NCBI RefSeq assembly: GCF_001438705.1
Contig: NZ_JQBP01000002.1
Span: 31,805 to 95,804, forward strand
Direction of reading: 5' to 3'
DNA length: 64,000 nt
From: Weissella kandleri
GTDB lineage: Bacteria > Bacillota > Bacilli > Lactobacillales > Lactobacillaceae
Shown: positions 52,353-64,000 of the stretch, one piece after another
Layout: each line of letters starts with the position of its first letter
Numbering within the stretch: the first letter of the stretch is position 1
Made by a program: the position numbers and the translations under genes
The notes under the pieces: generated by a model
Told to the model about the DNA's origin: nothing
The model's database searches: none
What the model saw: the letters and a program-made list of their open reading frames with translations, nothing else

Positions 52353-53600
52353 ATGAATTATCGTGAATTTGATCCTGAATTATGGTCAGCGGTTGATCGT
52401 GAAGCAAAACGGCAAGAGCATAACGTGGAACTGATTGCTTCTGAAAATATTGCTTCTGCGGGAGTTCGGGCTGCACAAGGTAGTATTTTGACAAATAAGT
52501 ATGCTGAAGGTTATCCAGGCAAACGCTATTACGGTGGAACGGAATATATTGACCAGATTGAGCAATTAGCGATCGACCGCGCCAAGGAATTATTTGGCGC
52601 TGAATATGCTAATGTGCAACCGCACTCTGGTTCACAAGCTAATGCCGCCGTTTATGCCGCTTTATTAGCGCCCGGCGATGATGTTTTAGGCTTGGGATTA
52701 AACGATGGTGGTCATTTAACACATGGATCACCAGTTAACTTTTCTGGAAAAATGTACCGATTCCATTCTTATGGGTTAGATGAGAATGAATTAATTAACT
52801 ATGATGAAGTCGAAGTTTTAGCCCACCAATATCATCCAAAGTTGATTGTGACGGGGGCCTCAGCTTATTCACGCTTTATTGATTTTGATCGTTTCCGCGC
52901 TATTGCTGACGAAGTTGGCGCTTATTTGATGGTTGATATGGCCCATATTGCTGGGTTAGTCGCTGCCGGTGTTCACCCATCGCCAGTTGGAATCGCGGAT
53001 GTTGTAACCACGACGACGCACAAAACTTTGCGAGGACCACGTGGAGGATTGATTTTAGCTAAGGCCGAATTAGGTAAAAAGTTAGATTCAGCGATTTTCC
53101 CGGGAACGCAAGGTGGCCCATTAGAGCAAGTGATTGCGGGGAAAGCAGCGGCCTTTTACGAAGATTTACAGCCTAGCTTTAAAGCGTACGGGCAACAAGT
53201 CATTGCGAATGCCAAGGCCATGGTTGAAGTCTTCAAGGCTTCTCCAGTGGTCCATGTAGTTTCAGGCGGGACCGATAATCATTTATTCAACCTAGATTTA
53301 ACGAAAACGGGCTTGAATGGAAAAGAAGCGCAAATTTTGTTGGATTCAGTTGCGATTACGGTCAATAAAGAATCAATTCCAAACGAACCACTTAGCCCCT
53401 TTGTGACGTCTGGAATCCGGATTGGAACCCCAGCGATTACCACCCGTGGTTTTAAAGAAGCCGAGGCAAAAAAGGTTGCGGAATTAATTTTGCAAGTTAT
53501 GACGCACCCTGAGGACGAGCAAGTTTTGGCAGAAGTCGCGCAAAAGGTGCGAGATTTAACTGATAAATACCCATTATCAGAAATTGAATATGCTAATTAG
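52353..53600 (+). CDS. glyA: Serine hydroxymethyltransferase
   Basis: A 415-residue PLP enzyme converting serine and tetrahydrofolate to glycine and methylene-tetrahydrofolate. The PLP lysine is in [16 protein letters not shown], and [13 protein letters not shown] near the start is the N-terminal signature. GGAGCG precedes the ATG. A spacer of 110 bases before it, with AT-rich promoter-like DNA, could give it its own start. Confidence 0.96.
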   Translation: MNYREFDPELWSAVDREAKRQEHNVELIASENIASAGVRAAQGSILTNKYAEGYPGKRYYGGTEYIDQIEQLAIDRAKELFGAEYANVQPHSGSQANAAVYAALLAPGDDVLGLGLNDGGHLTHGSPVNFSGKMYRFHSYGLDENELINYDEVEVLAHQYHPKLIVTGASAYSRFIDFDRFRAIADEVGAYLMVDMAHIAGLVAAGVHPSPVGIADVVTTTTHKTLRGPRGGLILAKAELGKKLDSAIFPGTQGGPLEQVIAGKAAAFYEDLQPSFKAYGQQVIANAKAMVEVFKASPVVHVVSGGTDNHLFNLDLTKTGLNGKEAQILLDSVAITVNKESIPNEPLSPFVTSGIRIGTPAITTRGFKEAEAKKVAELILQVMTHPEDEQVLAEVAQKVRDLTDKYPLSEIEYAN

Positions 53601-53623
53601 CCGGTAAAAACGGGGTAATGGAC

Positions 53624-53653
53624 TGGACGATGGATGGTAGCTTCTGCTATAAT
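53624..53653 (+). promoter_or_regulatory. upp promoter
   Basis: TGGACG (53624-53629), 18 bases and an extended -10 TGCTATAAT (53645-53653). Confidence 0.55.
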
Positions 53654-53718
53654 GATTAACAGCAAATTTTACATAATTCATCCAAACATTAGATTTTGAA
53701 AACGAAGGGAACCGCGTT

Positions 53719-54348
53719 ATGAGTAAAGTAACTGTTATTGATCACCCCCTAATCCAACATAAATTAACCATTATCCGGGATAAAAATGTTGGGACGAAAG
53801 AGTTCCGGGAAGTTGTGGACGAAATTGCTTCATTAATGGCATATGAAGTCACTCGGGAATTGCCAACGATGGATATTGAAGTGGAGACGCCAGTTGCTAA
53901 AACGACGCAAAAAACATTGGCCGGAAAGAAGTTGGCGATTGTACCAATCTTGCGGGCTGGTTTGGGAATGGTTGACGGCATCATGAAGTTAATTCCAGCC
54001 GCTCGGATTGGGCATATTGGAATGTATCGTGACGAGGAAACTTTAGAACCAGTTGAATATTTTGTTAAGTTGCCAGAAGATATTGACCAACGAGAAGTTT
54101 TGGTGGTTGATCCGATGCTTGCAACTGGTGGTTCAGCAGTCATGGCGATTGATGCTTTGAAGAAGCGCGGTGCTAAGACAATTAAGTTGATTACCTTGGT
54201 TTCAGCTCCAGTGGGAATTGAGATGATTCAAAAAATGCATCCTGATGTCGAGATTTATACGGCTGGGTTGGATGAAGGGTTAGATGAACATGGTTACATT
54301 GTGCCTGGTTTGGGTGATGCCGGTGACCGTTTGTTTGGAACGCATTAG
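53719..54348 (+). CDS. upp: Uracil phosphoribosyltransferase
   Basis: A 209-residue salvage enzyme making UMP from uracil and PRPP. The PRPP-binding motif is [19 protein letters not shown]. The uracil-binding C-terminus carries the [22 protein letters not shown] segment. Length is standard. It lies between glyA and the atp operon, as in many Firmicutes. Confidence 0.96.
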   Translation: MSKVTVIDHPLIQHKLTIIRDKNVGTKEFREVVDEIASLMAYEVTRELPTMDIEVETPVAKTTQKTLAGKKLAIVPILRAGLGMVDGIMKLIPAARIGHIGMYRDEETLEPVEYFVKLPEDIDQREVLVVDPMLATGGSAVMAIDALKKRGAKTIKLITLVSAPVGIEMIQKMHPDVEIYTAGLDEGLDEHGYIVPGLGDAGDRLFGTH

Positions 54349-54790
54349 TTATTTTATTAAGATCTGAATTAAATCAAGTCCATGGAACAGTTATTTGTTT
54401 TGTGGCCTTTTTTATTGATTGAATGAAATTAGATTGGTGGTAGTGAAGAAATTTTCTTCTTACTATAAATGTAAAATGCTGAATGAACAATTTGACGTCG
54501 TGGTAATTTATTTTAAATTAATTTTTTAACTATTTTTGGTTTGGTGACTTAGAAGCTTTAATTTTAAATGGAGATAAAAAAAGAATGAAAACGGAACCAA
54601 AAAAAAGATAGTAAAGGTTGATAAATTAGGACTTAATTACTTTTGGCAAGGAACAAGATAATCTCGATTTCTTTCCCGTATTTATCGTTGAAAAAAGAAT
54701 TTAATAGAGTAAAATGAAGTAGTAAATATTAAAAACGGTATTGCTCCCCAGCATTTACCGAAAAATTATGAAAGGAAAGAGGTGAGTTTT
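54349..54790. other. Leader region of the ATP synthase operon
   Basis: AT-rich, with no gene. A weak hairpin with T6 follows upp (54380-54413). A promoter TTGAAA-16-TAAAAT lies at 54688-54715. A hairpin CGGTA...TACCG with inner TGCT/AGCA pairing around CCCC lies at 54736-54760, just before the atpB ribosome site. The remaining 250 bases show nothing I can name. Confidence 0.5.
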
Positions 54791-55507
54791 TTGGATGAGA
54801 AGTCTGCCACATTCCAGTTATTAGGGTTGACATTTGATTGGTCGATTGTTATTTCAACGGTCATCGCTGCATTAATTGTCTTTTTATTGGTCTTTGTCTT
54901 GTCGCGTAACTTGACAATGAAGCCCGGGAAGAAGCAAAATGTTTTGGAAGCGATTGTTGACTTTACTGACGGAATTGTGGATAGTTCGTTACCCAGTTCG
55001 ATTGGAAATGAATTGAAATTAACGGCATTTACGTTGTTCTTATTTATTTTTGTTTCTAATGAAATGGGATTAGCTGTTCAGGTAGCCTTTGGTGATGTAA
55101 CTTATGTTAAGTCACCAACGACTAATCCGATTGTAACCATGGGACTAGCGTTGTTAGTTGTTGGTTTAGCTAACTTTGTCGGTGTTAGCAAGCTCGGATT
55201 TAAGGGCTATTTCAAGACGACTTTCATGAGTCCCATGGCGTTTTTACTACCAATTAACATTTTCGAGCAATTTACTAATTACTTGACTTTGGCATTGCGT
55301 TTGTATGGAAACATCATGGCTGGTGAAATGCTTTTGACATTGATTACCAATTGGGGTAATCCGTCACATTTGGGACTCACTATAGTTCCCGCATTTTTCT
55401 TGTCAATGCTTTGGCAAGCATTCTCGTTATTCATCGGTGCTATTCAGGCCTTCATCTTTGTCACTTTGATGTCAATTTATACGTCTGAACACGCTGTCGC
55501 TGAATAA
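54791..55507 (+). CDS. atpB: ATP synthase Fo subunit a
   Basis: A 238-residue membrane subunit forming the proton half-channels. The essential arginine lies in NYLTLALRLYGNIMAGEML, and the C-terminal helices are complete. TTG 54791 has AGAGGTGA upstream; a GTG at 54782 is also in frame. It opens the eight-gene operon atpBEFHAGDC, which in fermentative lactic acid bacteria mainly pumps protons out at the cost of ATP. Confidence 0.93.
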   Translation: MDEKSATFQLLGLTFDWSIVISTVIAALIVFLLVFVLSRNLTMKPGKKQNVLEAIVDFTDGIVDSSLPSSIGNELKLTAFTLFLFIFVSNEMGLAVQVAFGDVTYVKSPTTNPIVTMGLALLVVGLANFVGVSKLGFKGYFKTTFMSPMAFLLPINIFEQFTNYLTLALRLYGNIMAGEMLLTLITNWGNPSHLGLTIVPAFFLSMLWQAFSLFIGAIQAFIFVTLMSIYTSEHAVAE

Positions 55508-55535
55508 CAATTGTTATTTGTTTTATTTTTTATAA

Positions 55536-55778
<243 letters not shown>

Positions 55779-55812
55779 TTTATAGCGGCAAATAGAGAGA
55801 GGAGCCAACAAC

Positions 55813-56328
55813 ATGTTAAATGGAATTTTACTGGTTAATGCCGGTGAGCAGTTGGCTTTGGGTAATATGCTCTTTGTTTTATTGACTTTCGTAGTCTTAC
55901 TATTCTTTATTGGAAAGTTTGCATGGAAGCCTATCACAAAGATGATGCAAGACCGAGCAGATAAGATTGCTAATGACTTGGATTCAGCAGAAAGCAATAA
56001 AAACGAAGCTGCAGAGCTCGTTTCAAAGCGCAATGCTGAATTACAGGCAACGCAAGCTGAGGCAACGACGATTATTAACAATGCTAAAGACACTGCTTCA
56101 AAGCGCAGTGACGACATTATTGCACAAGCGCGTGATAATGCTTCATCAATGAAGGTGAAGGCTAACGCTGAAATCGCTCAAGAGCGTTCAGAAGCAATGG
56201 CAGATGTTAAGAATGAAGTTGCTGATTTGTCTGTTTCAATTGCACAAAAGATTATCCAAAAAGAACTGAAATTAGATGATCAAAAAGCATTGATTGATGC
56301 TTACATCGGAGAGTTAGAGGCAAAGTAA
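55813..56328 (+). CDS. atpF: ATP synthase Fo subunit b
   Basis: A 171-residue stator subunit: one N-terminal membrane helix (FVLLTFVVLLFFIGKFAWKP) and a long charged coiled coil reaching F1. Its stop overlaps the atpH start (TAATG). Confidence 0.94.
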   Translation: MLNGILLVNAGEQLALGNMLFVLLTFVVLLFFIGKFAWKPITKMMQDRADKIANDLDSAESNKNEAAELVSKRNAELQATQAEATTIINNAKDTASKRSDDIIAQARDNASSMKVKANAEIAQERSEAMADVKNEVADLSVSIAQKIIQKELKLDDQKALIDAYIGELEAK

Positions 56329-56870
56329 TGGCATTAGATAACGCAATTATTGCGCAACGCTATGCACGTGCTTTGTTCGAATTATCTCATGATCAAAAGA
56401 GTGATACAGAAACTTTAAATGAATTGTTAGAGTTGCAAACTGTATTGCAAGACAATCCAGAATTAGAGCAAATCATTGCATCAAATCAGATTAGTGATGA
56501 GCAAAAGCAAGCGATTTTGAAGCCACTTTTGGCGGACGCCTCACCTTTGGTTCATAACTTAATCCAGATGACATACGATTATCGGCGCTTTGATTTGCTT
56601 CCAATGATGATAGAAAATTATCAACGGACCGTTAATCACGCAATTGGTCACATGACTGCTGAAGTTAAGACTGTTGTGGAATTAGATGCTAATCAAATCG
56701 AACGCTTGAAGCAAGTTATTGCTAAGCGTTTTGACGCTAAATCAGTTGATTTGAAGCAAACGATTGATCCAAGCTTGCTTGGTGGGGTCGTGATTACGGC
56801 TAATAATCAAATTGTGGATGGATCATTGGCAACTAAATTAGCTGCTATTCGACAAAGCATTGTCCATTAG
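56328..56870 (+). CDS. atpH: ATP synthase F1 subunit delta
   Basis: A 180-residue stator cap with the N-terminal signature IAQRYARALFELSHDQ and the C-terminal DPSLLGGVVITANNQIVDGS block. It overlaps atpF by one base. Confidence 0.95.
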   Translation: MALDNAIIAQRYARALFELSHDQKSDTETLNELLELQTVLQDNPELEQIIASNQISDEQKQAILKPLLADASPLVHNLIQMTYDYRRFDLLPMMIENYQRTVNHAIGHMTAEVKTVVELDANQIERLKQVIAKRFDAKSVDLKQTIDPSLLGGVVITANNQIVDGSLATKLAAIRQSIVH

Positions 56871-56910
56871 CAACCAGTATTAAGTAGCAGTGTTAATAAC
56901 ACTAAAGTAA

Positions 56911-58449
<1,539 letters not shown>

Positions 58450-58465
58450 GTAGAGGAGGGGCGAA

Positions 58466-59347
58466 ATGGTAGCTTCTTTGGAAGATATTCAACGCCGAGT
58501 TGCCTCAACGAAAAAGACGCGTCAAATTACGTCAGCCATGCAAATGGTTTCGACCTCAAAGTTAAGCCAAATCCAACGGCAAGGCGGTTCATATTATGAT
58601 TATGCCGACCGTTTACATGATATGGTGGCCCACATTGCGGAAGCAAATATTGCTAATCCGGCGGGTACTTTGTTGGAACAACGTGAAGTTAAGAAAGTTG
58701 GTTTCTTAATTATTACGTCTGATCGTGGTTTGGTGGGCGGTTATAATTCAACAGTTCTTAAAGGATTGATGTCAATTATCCACGAACGGAAACTAAAGCC
58801 TGAGCAAGTCGAGCTATTAGTGATTGGTGGAAACGGGGCAGATTTCTTAAAAAAGCGGGGCTATGATTTAGCTTATGAATATCGGGAAGTTTCTGATGTT
58901 CCTACATTTAACGATGTGCGCGAAATTGTTAAGACCGTTACAGAAATGTACGATAATGCGATTTTTGATGAACTAACAGTTGTTTATAATCACTTTGTAT
59001 CACGGATTTCAAATGAATTCCGGGCTGAAAAAATGTTGCCGGTTACGACGGATGATATGGTCGATCCTAATAGTGAGACTACATTTCATGCCGAGTATGA
59101 TGTTGAACCATCCGCAGAATCAATTTTGCAGGTGATTTTGCCACAGTATGCGCAAAGTTTAATCTATGGAGCAATCCTAGATGCTAAAACGGCGGAACAT
59201 GCGGCCTCATCAGCAGCAATGTCATCAGCCACTGATAATGCCAAGGAAATTATTGATCGACTTGATCTACAATATAACCGGGCGCGTCAGAGTGCAATCA
59301 CGACTGAAATTACTGAAATTACTGGTGGAATGGCAGCTCTTGAATAG
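58466..59347 (+). CDS. atpG: ATP synthase F1 subunit gamma
   Basis: A 293-residue central shaft. The N-terminal helix has [19 protein letters not shown] and the C-terminal helix has [22 protein letters not shown], the two parts of the rotating coiled coil. Confidence 0.96.
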   Translation: MVASLEDIQRRVASTKKTRQITSAMQMVSTSKLSQIQRQGGSYYDYADRLHDMVAHIAEANIANPAGTLLEQREVKKVGFLIITSDRGLVGGYNSTVLKGLMSIIHERKLKPEQVELLVIGGNGADFLKKRGYDLAYEYREVSDVPTFNDVREIVKTVTEMYDNAIFDELTVVYNHFVSRISNEFRAEKMLPVTTDDMVDPNSETTFHAEYDVEPSAESILQVILPQYAQSLIYGAILDAKTAEHAASSAAMSSATDNAKEIIDRLDLQYNRARQSAITTEITEITGGMAALE

Positions 59348-59368
59348 AGTTTGTTGAAACACCATTGA

Positions 59369-60799
<1,431 letters not shown>

Positions 60800-60811
60800 T
60801 GAGGTATTGCC

Positions 60812-61237
60812 ATGAATGAACACAGCTTTAAGGTATCCATTGTGACACCAGACGGCGTGGTCTTTGAATATGATACTGCCACGCTTGTTGTATTGCACAC
60901 AACGGGTGGTGAGTTAGGTATCATGGCAAATCACGTGCCGGTCGTTACTTCACTTGAAATTAGTGAAGTACGGGTAGTTGTTGGACAATCAGATACGAAA
61001 GAACGCCTAGCAGTTAATGGTGGATTTGCGGAATTCTCAAGGAACACTTTGACGATTGTTGCGGATTCAGCCGAGTGCTCAGGTGATATTGATGTAACTC
61101 GGGCGGAAAGTGCTCGAGCACGGGCCGAACGCGCTTTGCGTGAAGCCCAAGAAGCACATGATGAACACGAAGTTCGTCGGGCACAATTCGCTTTGCGGCG
61201 GGCTGTTACTCGAATTCATGCAGCATCAGTGAAATAA
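60812..61237 (+). CDS. atpC: ATP synthase F1 subunit epsilon
   Basis: A 141-residue regulatory rotor subunit with the N-terminal beta-sandwich (VSIVTPDGVVFEYDTATLVV, GELGIMANHVPVVT) and two C-terminal helices. It closes the operon. Confidence 0.95.
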   Translation: MNEHSFKVSIVTPDGVVFEYDTATLVVLHTTGGELGIMANHVPVVTSLEISEVRVVVGQSDTKERLAVNGGFAEFSRNTLTIVADSAECSGDIDVTRAESARARAERALREAQEAHDEHEVRRAQFALRRAVTRIHAASVK

Positions 61238-61246
61238 ACTTAAATT

Positions 61247-61277
61247 GCAGTGGGATTTTATGACCACTGCTTTTTTT
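61247..61277 (+). terminator. atp operon terminator
   Basis: GCAGTGG pairs with CCACTGC and T7 follows. Confidence 0.88.
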
Positions 61278-61415
61278 GTCGCCAAAAGGACAGATTTTTG
61301 TTAAGATTAAAGTTATAAAAAAGGTTCTAATGATGTTAGAAAATTACCTGGGTAATTAGACAAAAAAGAGAGTCGTTTCTAGCTGAGAGTCAAAAAAGTA
61401 AGGATGAGCAGATTT

Positions 61416-62066
61416 ATGATTGTATTATCAGGAACTATTGGAGCAGGGAAAACTAGCCTTGCCACGTTTTTAGCAGAACACCTGGGCTCAGAAGCCTATT
61501 ATGAGTCAGTTGATGACAATCCAATTTTGCCATTGTTCTATGAAAATCCACAAAAATATGGATTTTTATTGCAAAACTATTTTTTAAATAAGCGTTTGGA
61601 AAATATTAAAGACGCCCAAGGTTCACATTTAAATGTGATTGACCGTTCTATCTTTGAAGATCAATTGTTGTTCCAATTGAACGCTGACTTAGACCGAGCG
61701 ACGCAAACGGAAGCCGCAATCTATAGTGATTTATTACATAATATGATGGAACAAGTGAATTATTCTGCTAATGCGACGATTAAGACCCCTGATTTGTTAA
61801 TTTACGTAAATGTTTCATTTGATACGATGCTTAAGCGGATTAAAAAGCGTGGTCGTTCGTATGAACAAGTCGATCAAGATCCAAGCTTATATGATTATTA
61901 TCAAGAATTGACCCGCCGGTATGTGGCTTGGTTTGATCAATATGATGCTTCCCCAAAGCTAAAGATTGATGGTGATCAGTTGGACTTTGTCGAAAATGAA
62001 GAAGATTTGGCAGTAGTATTCAATTTAATTGACCAAAAAATTAAAGAATTACGAATCGAGGGATAA
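61416..62066 (+). CDS. Deoxynucleoside kinase (dAK/dGK type)
   Basis: A 216-residue salvage kinase for purine deoxynucleosides. The P-loop is LSGTIGAGKTSL, and the substrate motif is NVIDRSIFEDQLLF, with the DRS triad. The lid is KRIKKRGRSYEQVD. ATG 61404 overlaps the AAGGA site, so ATG 61416 (giving MIVLSG, as in lactobacillar enzymes) is likelier. serS starts 3 bases after its stop. Confidence 0.88.
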   Translation: MIVLSGTIGAGKTSLATFLAEHLGSEAYYESVDDNPILPLFYENPQKYGFLLQNYFLNKRLENIKDAQGSHLNVIDRSIFEDQLLFQLNADLDRATQTEAAIYSDLLHNMMEQVNYSANATIKTPDLLIYVNVSFDTMLKRIKKRGRSYEQVDQDPSLYDYYQELTRRYVAWFDQYDASPKLKIDGDQLDFVENEEDLAVVFNLIDQKIKELRIEG

Positions 62067-62069
62067 TTT

Positions 62070-63356
62070 ATGTTAGATATTAAGTATTTAAGAAATAATC
62101 CAGATGAAGCGAAGGAACGTTTAGCCGGACGTGGTGTTGCGACGGAAACAGTCGACAGTTACTTAGCTTTGGATGCCAAGCGGCGTGAGATTTTAGTGCA
62201 TGTTGAAGAGTTAAAGGCACAACGCAACGTTGTTTCTGATCAAATTGGACAAAAAAAGCGGGCAAAAGAAGATGCTCATGCGGAGATTGCAGAGATGCAG
62301 CAACTGGCCCAAACAGTTAAGGCTTTAGACGAACAAGTGGAACAGATTGATGCTGATTTGAAGCAACAAGCTTTGCGTTTTCCTAACCTCCCTAATCCAA
62401 ATATTCCAGTTGGCTCTGATGAAGCGGCTAATCGTGAAGAATTAAAGTGGGGAAACATCCCCACCTTTGATTTCACACCTAAGGCACACTATGAAATTGG
62501 TGAAGCGTTGGGCATTTTAGATTGGGAACGCGGAGCGAAGGTTTCAGGGGCTCGCTTCGTTTATTACATTGGACAAGGGGCCCGCTTAGAACGTGCCGTG
62601 TATAACTTTATGTTAGACGAGCACCGTAAAGAAGGCTATACAGAGGTATTACCACCTTATTTGGTCAAAGATGCTGCGATGTTTGGAACTGGCCAGTACC
62701 CCAAATTTATGAATGATGCATACCGCGTTGGGGCGGATGACGAAATGACCTTAATCCCAACGGCGGAAGTGCCCTTGACGAATTATTATCGTGAAGAGAT
62801 TTTAGATGGTGCCGATTTGCCAATTTCATTAACAGCTTTAGCTCCTTCTTTCCGGCAAGAAGCTGGATCAGCTGGTCGCGATACGCGCGGATTAATCCGG
62901 ATGCACCAGTTTAATAAGGTCGAGATGGTTAAGTTTACGACCGAAGATGATTCTTATCGCGCCTTAGATCAGATGACAAAGGATGCGGAGAATATTTTGC
63001 AAAAGTTAGAGTTACCATATCATCTCATTACGCTGTCGACGGGAGATATGGGCTTCTCAGCCGCTGAAACCCATGATTTAGAAGTCTGGATGCCTGAACA
63101 AAATCTTTATCGTGAAATTTCTTCCGTTTCAAATACAGAAGCCTTTCAAGCGCGGCGAGCTAAGATTCAATATCGCGATGAGAATGGGCAATTACATTTC
63201 GCCCATACGTTAAATGGTTCAGGATTGGCTGTTGGTCGGACCGTAGCGGCAATTTTGGAAAACTATCAAAACGCCGATGGTACGGTGACTATTCCGGAAG
63301 TTTTGCGACCTTATTTTGGAGCTGATCAAATTATTGCTGAACGCGATTTACATTAA
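62070..63356 (+). CDS. serS: Seryl-tRNA synthetase
   Basis: A 428-residue class II synthetase. The N-terminal long antiparallel coiled coil (residues 30-100) grips the tRNA. Motif 2 is [22 protein letters not shown], read here in parts, and motif 3 is [18 protein letters not shown]. It is preceded closely by the deoxynucleoside kinase, and no T-box is seen. Confidence 0.96.
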   Translation: MLDIKYLRNNPDEAKERLAGRGVATETVDSYLALDAKRREILVHVEELKAQRNVVSDQIGQKKRAKEDAHAEIAEMQQLAQTVKALDEQVEQIDADLKQQALRFPNLPNPNIPVGSDEAANREELKWGNIPTFDFTPKAHYEIGEALGILDWERGAKVSGARFVYYIGQGARLERAVYNFMLDEHRKEGYTEVLPPYLVKDAAMFGTGQYPKFMNDAYRVGADDEMTLIPTAEVPLTNYYREEILDGADLPISLTALAPSFRQEAGSAGRDTRGLIRMHQFNKVEMVKFTTEDDSYRALDQMTKDAENILQKLELPYHLITLSTGDMGFSAAETHDLEVWMPEQNLYREISSVSNTEAFQARRAKIQYRDENGQLHFAHTLNGSGLAVGRTVAAILENYQNADGTVTIPEVLRPYFGADQIIAERDLH

Positions 63357-63375
63357 TTTAAAGTTGAGGTTATGA

Positions 63376-63408
63376 CAGCCAAATTGGTAACAGTTTGGCT
63401 GTTTTTTT
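63376..63408 (+). terminator. serS terminator
   Basis: CAGCCAAA pairs with TTTGGCTG and T7 follows. Confidence 0.88.
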
Positions 63409-63534
63409 AATAACTTGGTAGCACGACTATGTATATTTAAAAGAGTACCAGTGATGAATAAATGAAATATGTGGGGGGCAGTCTAAAATTCTGTTAAAAT
63501 AACAGTAGAGCAAGGAATTGAAAGGAGCAAAAGA

Positions 63535-64000
63535 ATGATGAAGATTATTGCGTTTGGAATACGAGAAGATGAGCAAGTAGCAGTTGACGCGTGGGTGGCT
63601 AAGCATCCGGATGTACAAGTCGACACAACTAATGAGCTTTTAACGCCAGAGACCGCGCCAATGGCAGCCGGCTACGATGTGGTTAATATTTTGCAAGCAG
63701 GTGTCCCTGTGGGTGAAGCAACTTTGAAGCAGTTGGCAGACTTAGGTATTCATATTTTAACTTTGCGAAATGTAGGAACTGACGATTTAGACTTTGAAAT
63801 GTTGAAGAAGTATAATTTCCACGTGTCAAATGTGCCCCGCTATTCACCAAATGCGATTGCGGAGCATGCTATGATTCAAATGGCGCGTTTATTCCGGCAT
63901 ATGAAGCAGATGGATATTAAAGTTTATCGGCATGATTTAGCCTGGGCCCCAACGATTGGTCGGGAAGTGCGAAAACAAACAATTGGAATTGTTGGAACTG
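63535..64000 (+). CDS. ldhD: D-2-hydroxyacid dehydrogenase, probable D-lactate dehydrogenase (partial)
   Basis: The first 155 codons of an NAD-dependent enzyme; the frame stays open to the right edge. It begins MMKIIAFGIREDEQVAVDAW. The D-LDH blocks YDVVNILQAGVPV, ILTLRNVGTDDLDFEML and NVPRYSPNAIAEHAM are present. The sequence ends at the start of the Rossmann motif (QTIGIVGT). D-lactate is the usual product in the Leuconostoc/Weissella group. AAAGGAG lies 7 bases before the ATG. The catalytic Arg, Glu and His lie beyond the window. Confidence 0.88.
   Translation, partial: MMKIIAFGIREDEQVAVDAWVAKHPDVQVDTTNELLTPETAPMAAGYDVVNILQAGVPVGEATLKQLADLGIHILTLRNVGTDDLDFEMLKKYNFHVSNVPRYSPNAIAEHAMIQMARLFRHMKQMDIKVYRHDLAWAPTIGREVRKQTIGIVGT

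Overview
The window comes from a low-to-mid GC lactic acid bacterium. The tdk-prfA-prmC-sua5-glyA-upp-atp gene order, a MurT/GatD pair, many amino acid permeases, cytosolic peptidases, 6-phosphogluconate dehydrogenase and a D-lactate dehydrogenase point to Lactobacillaceae, most likely the Leuconostoc/Weissella group. The genus is inferred from gene content and protein flavour, not from a search. No rRNA is present; one tRNA (Arg, CCT) is seen.

Layout. 0-4.8 kb: a Crp/Fnr regulator, a YfcC-type transporter on the minus strand and, divergent from it, a GlnK/GlnL-like two-component system whose kinase is broken by one in-frame TAA. A canonical parS site (4837-4852) follows the response regulator. 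4.9-13.2 kb: an AT-rich island between two copies of a 15-bp direct repeat (4923-4937 and 13181-13195), with a third, tandemly repeated copy-like site near 9421-9480. It holds a decayed ArpU-type phage regulator, an LPXTG-like surface protein, a duplicated phage-type regulator module with iteron-like upstream DNA, an Rgg-like regulator, an SRPBCC protein, an SMR efflux pump, a candidate type I toxin, a GNAT acetyltransferase and the C-terminal stub of a tyrosine recombinase. The right repeat lies inside the probable metK promoter. 13.2-25.5 kb: core genes: metK behind a SAM-riboswitch-like leader, an acyltransferase, a LytTR/LiaF-like pair, an APC permease, dipeptidase PepD, a YjeM-like antiporter, BrnQ and an RlmD-like methyltransferase.

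25.5-28.86 kb: a second, more decayed island of the same family. It has a ruined third copy of the phage-type regulator, blocks of non-coding DNA shared with the first island, a cadmium/zinc cargo (ArsR/CzrA-type repressor and CadD-type transporter), a DUF3592-like membrane protein and a recombinase relic with several stops at its right end. The two islands appear to be non-autonomous integrative elements that share control and attachment DNA but carry different cargo. This is the most novel signal in the window.

28.86-64 kb: ordinary chromosome. MnmM/PAP2 (minus), leuS, dacA, tRNA-Arg, a lipid flippase with a long basic N-terminal tail, a CorA-family protein with an altered GMN motif, a 45-residue conserved-looking protein, gnd, two more APC permeases, rlmA, an XRE regulator with a methyltransferase-like partner, pepF, cysteine-free murT with gatD, tdk-prfA-prmC-sua5-glyA, upp, the complete F1Fo ATP synthase operon (atpBEFHAGDC), a deoxynucleoside kinase, serS and the start of ldhD, which runs off the right edge. 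Functionally the core part is about amino acid and peptide uptake and turnover, peptidoglycan amidation, translation, nucleotide salvage and proton-motive force.
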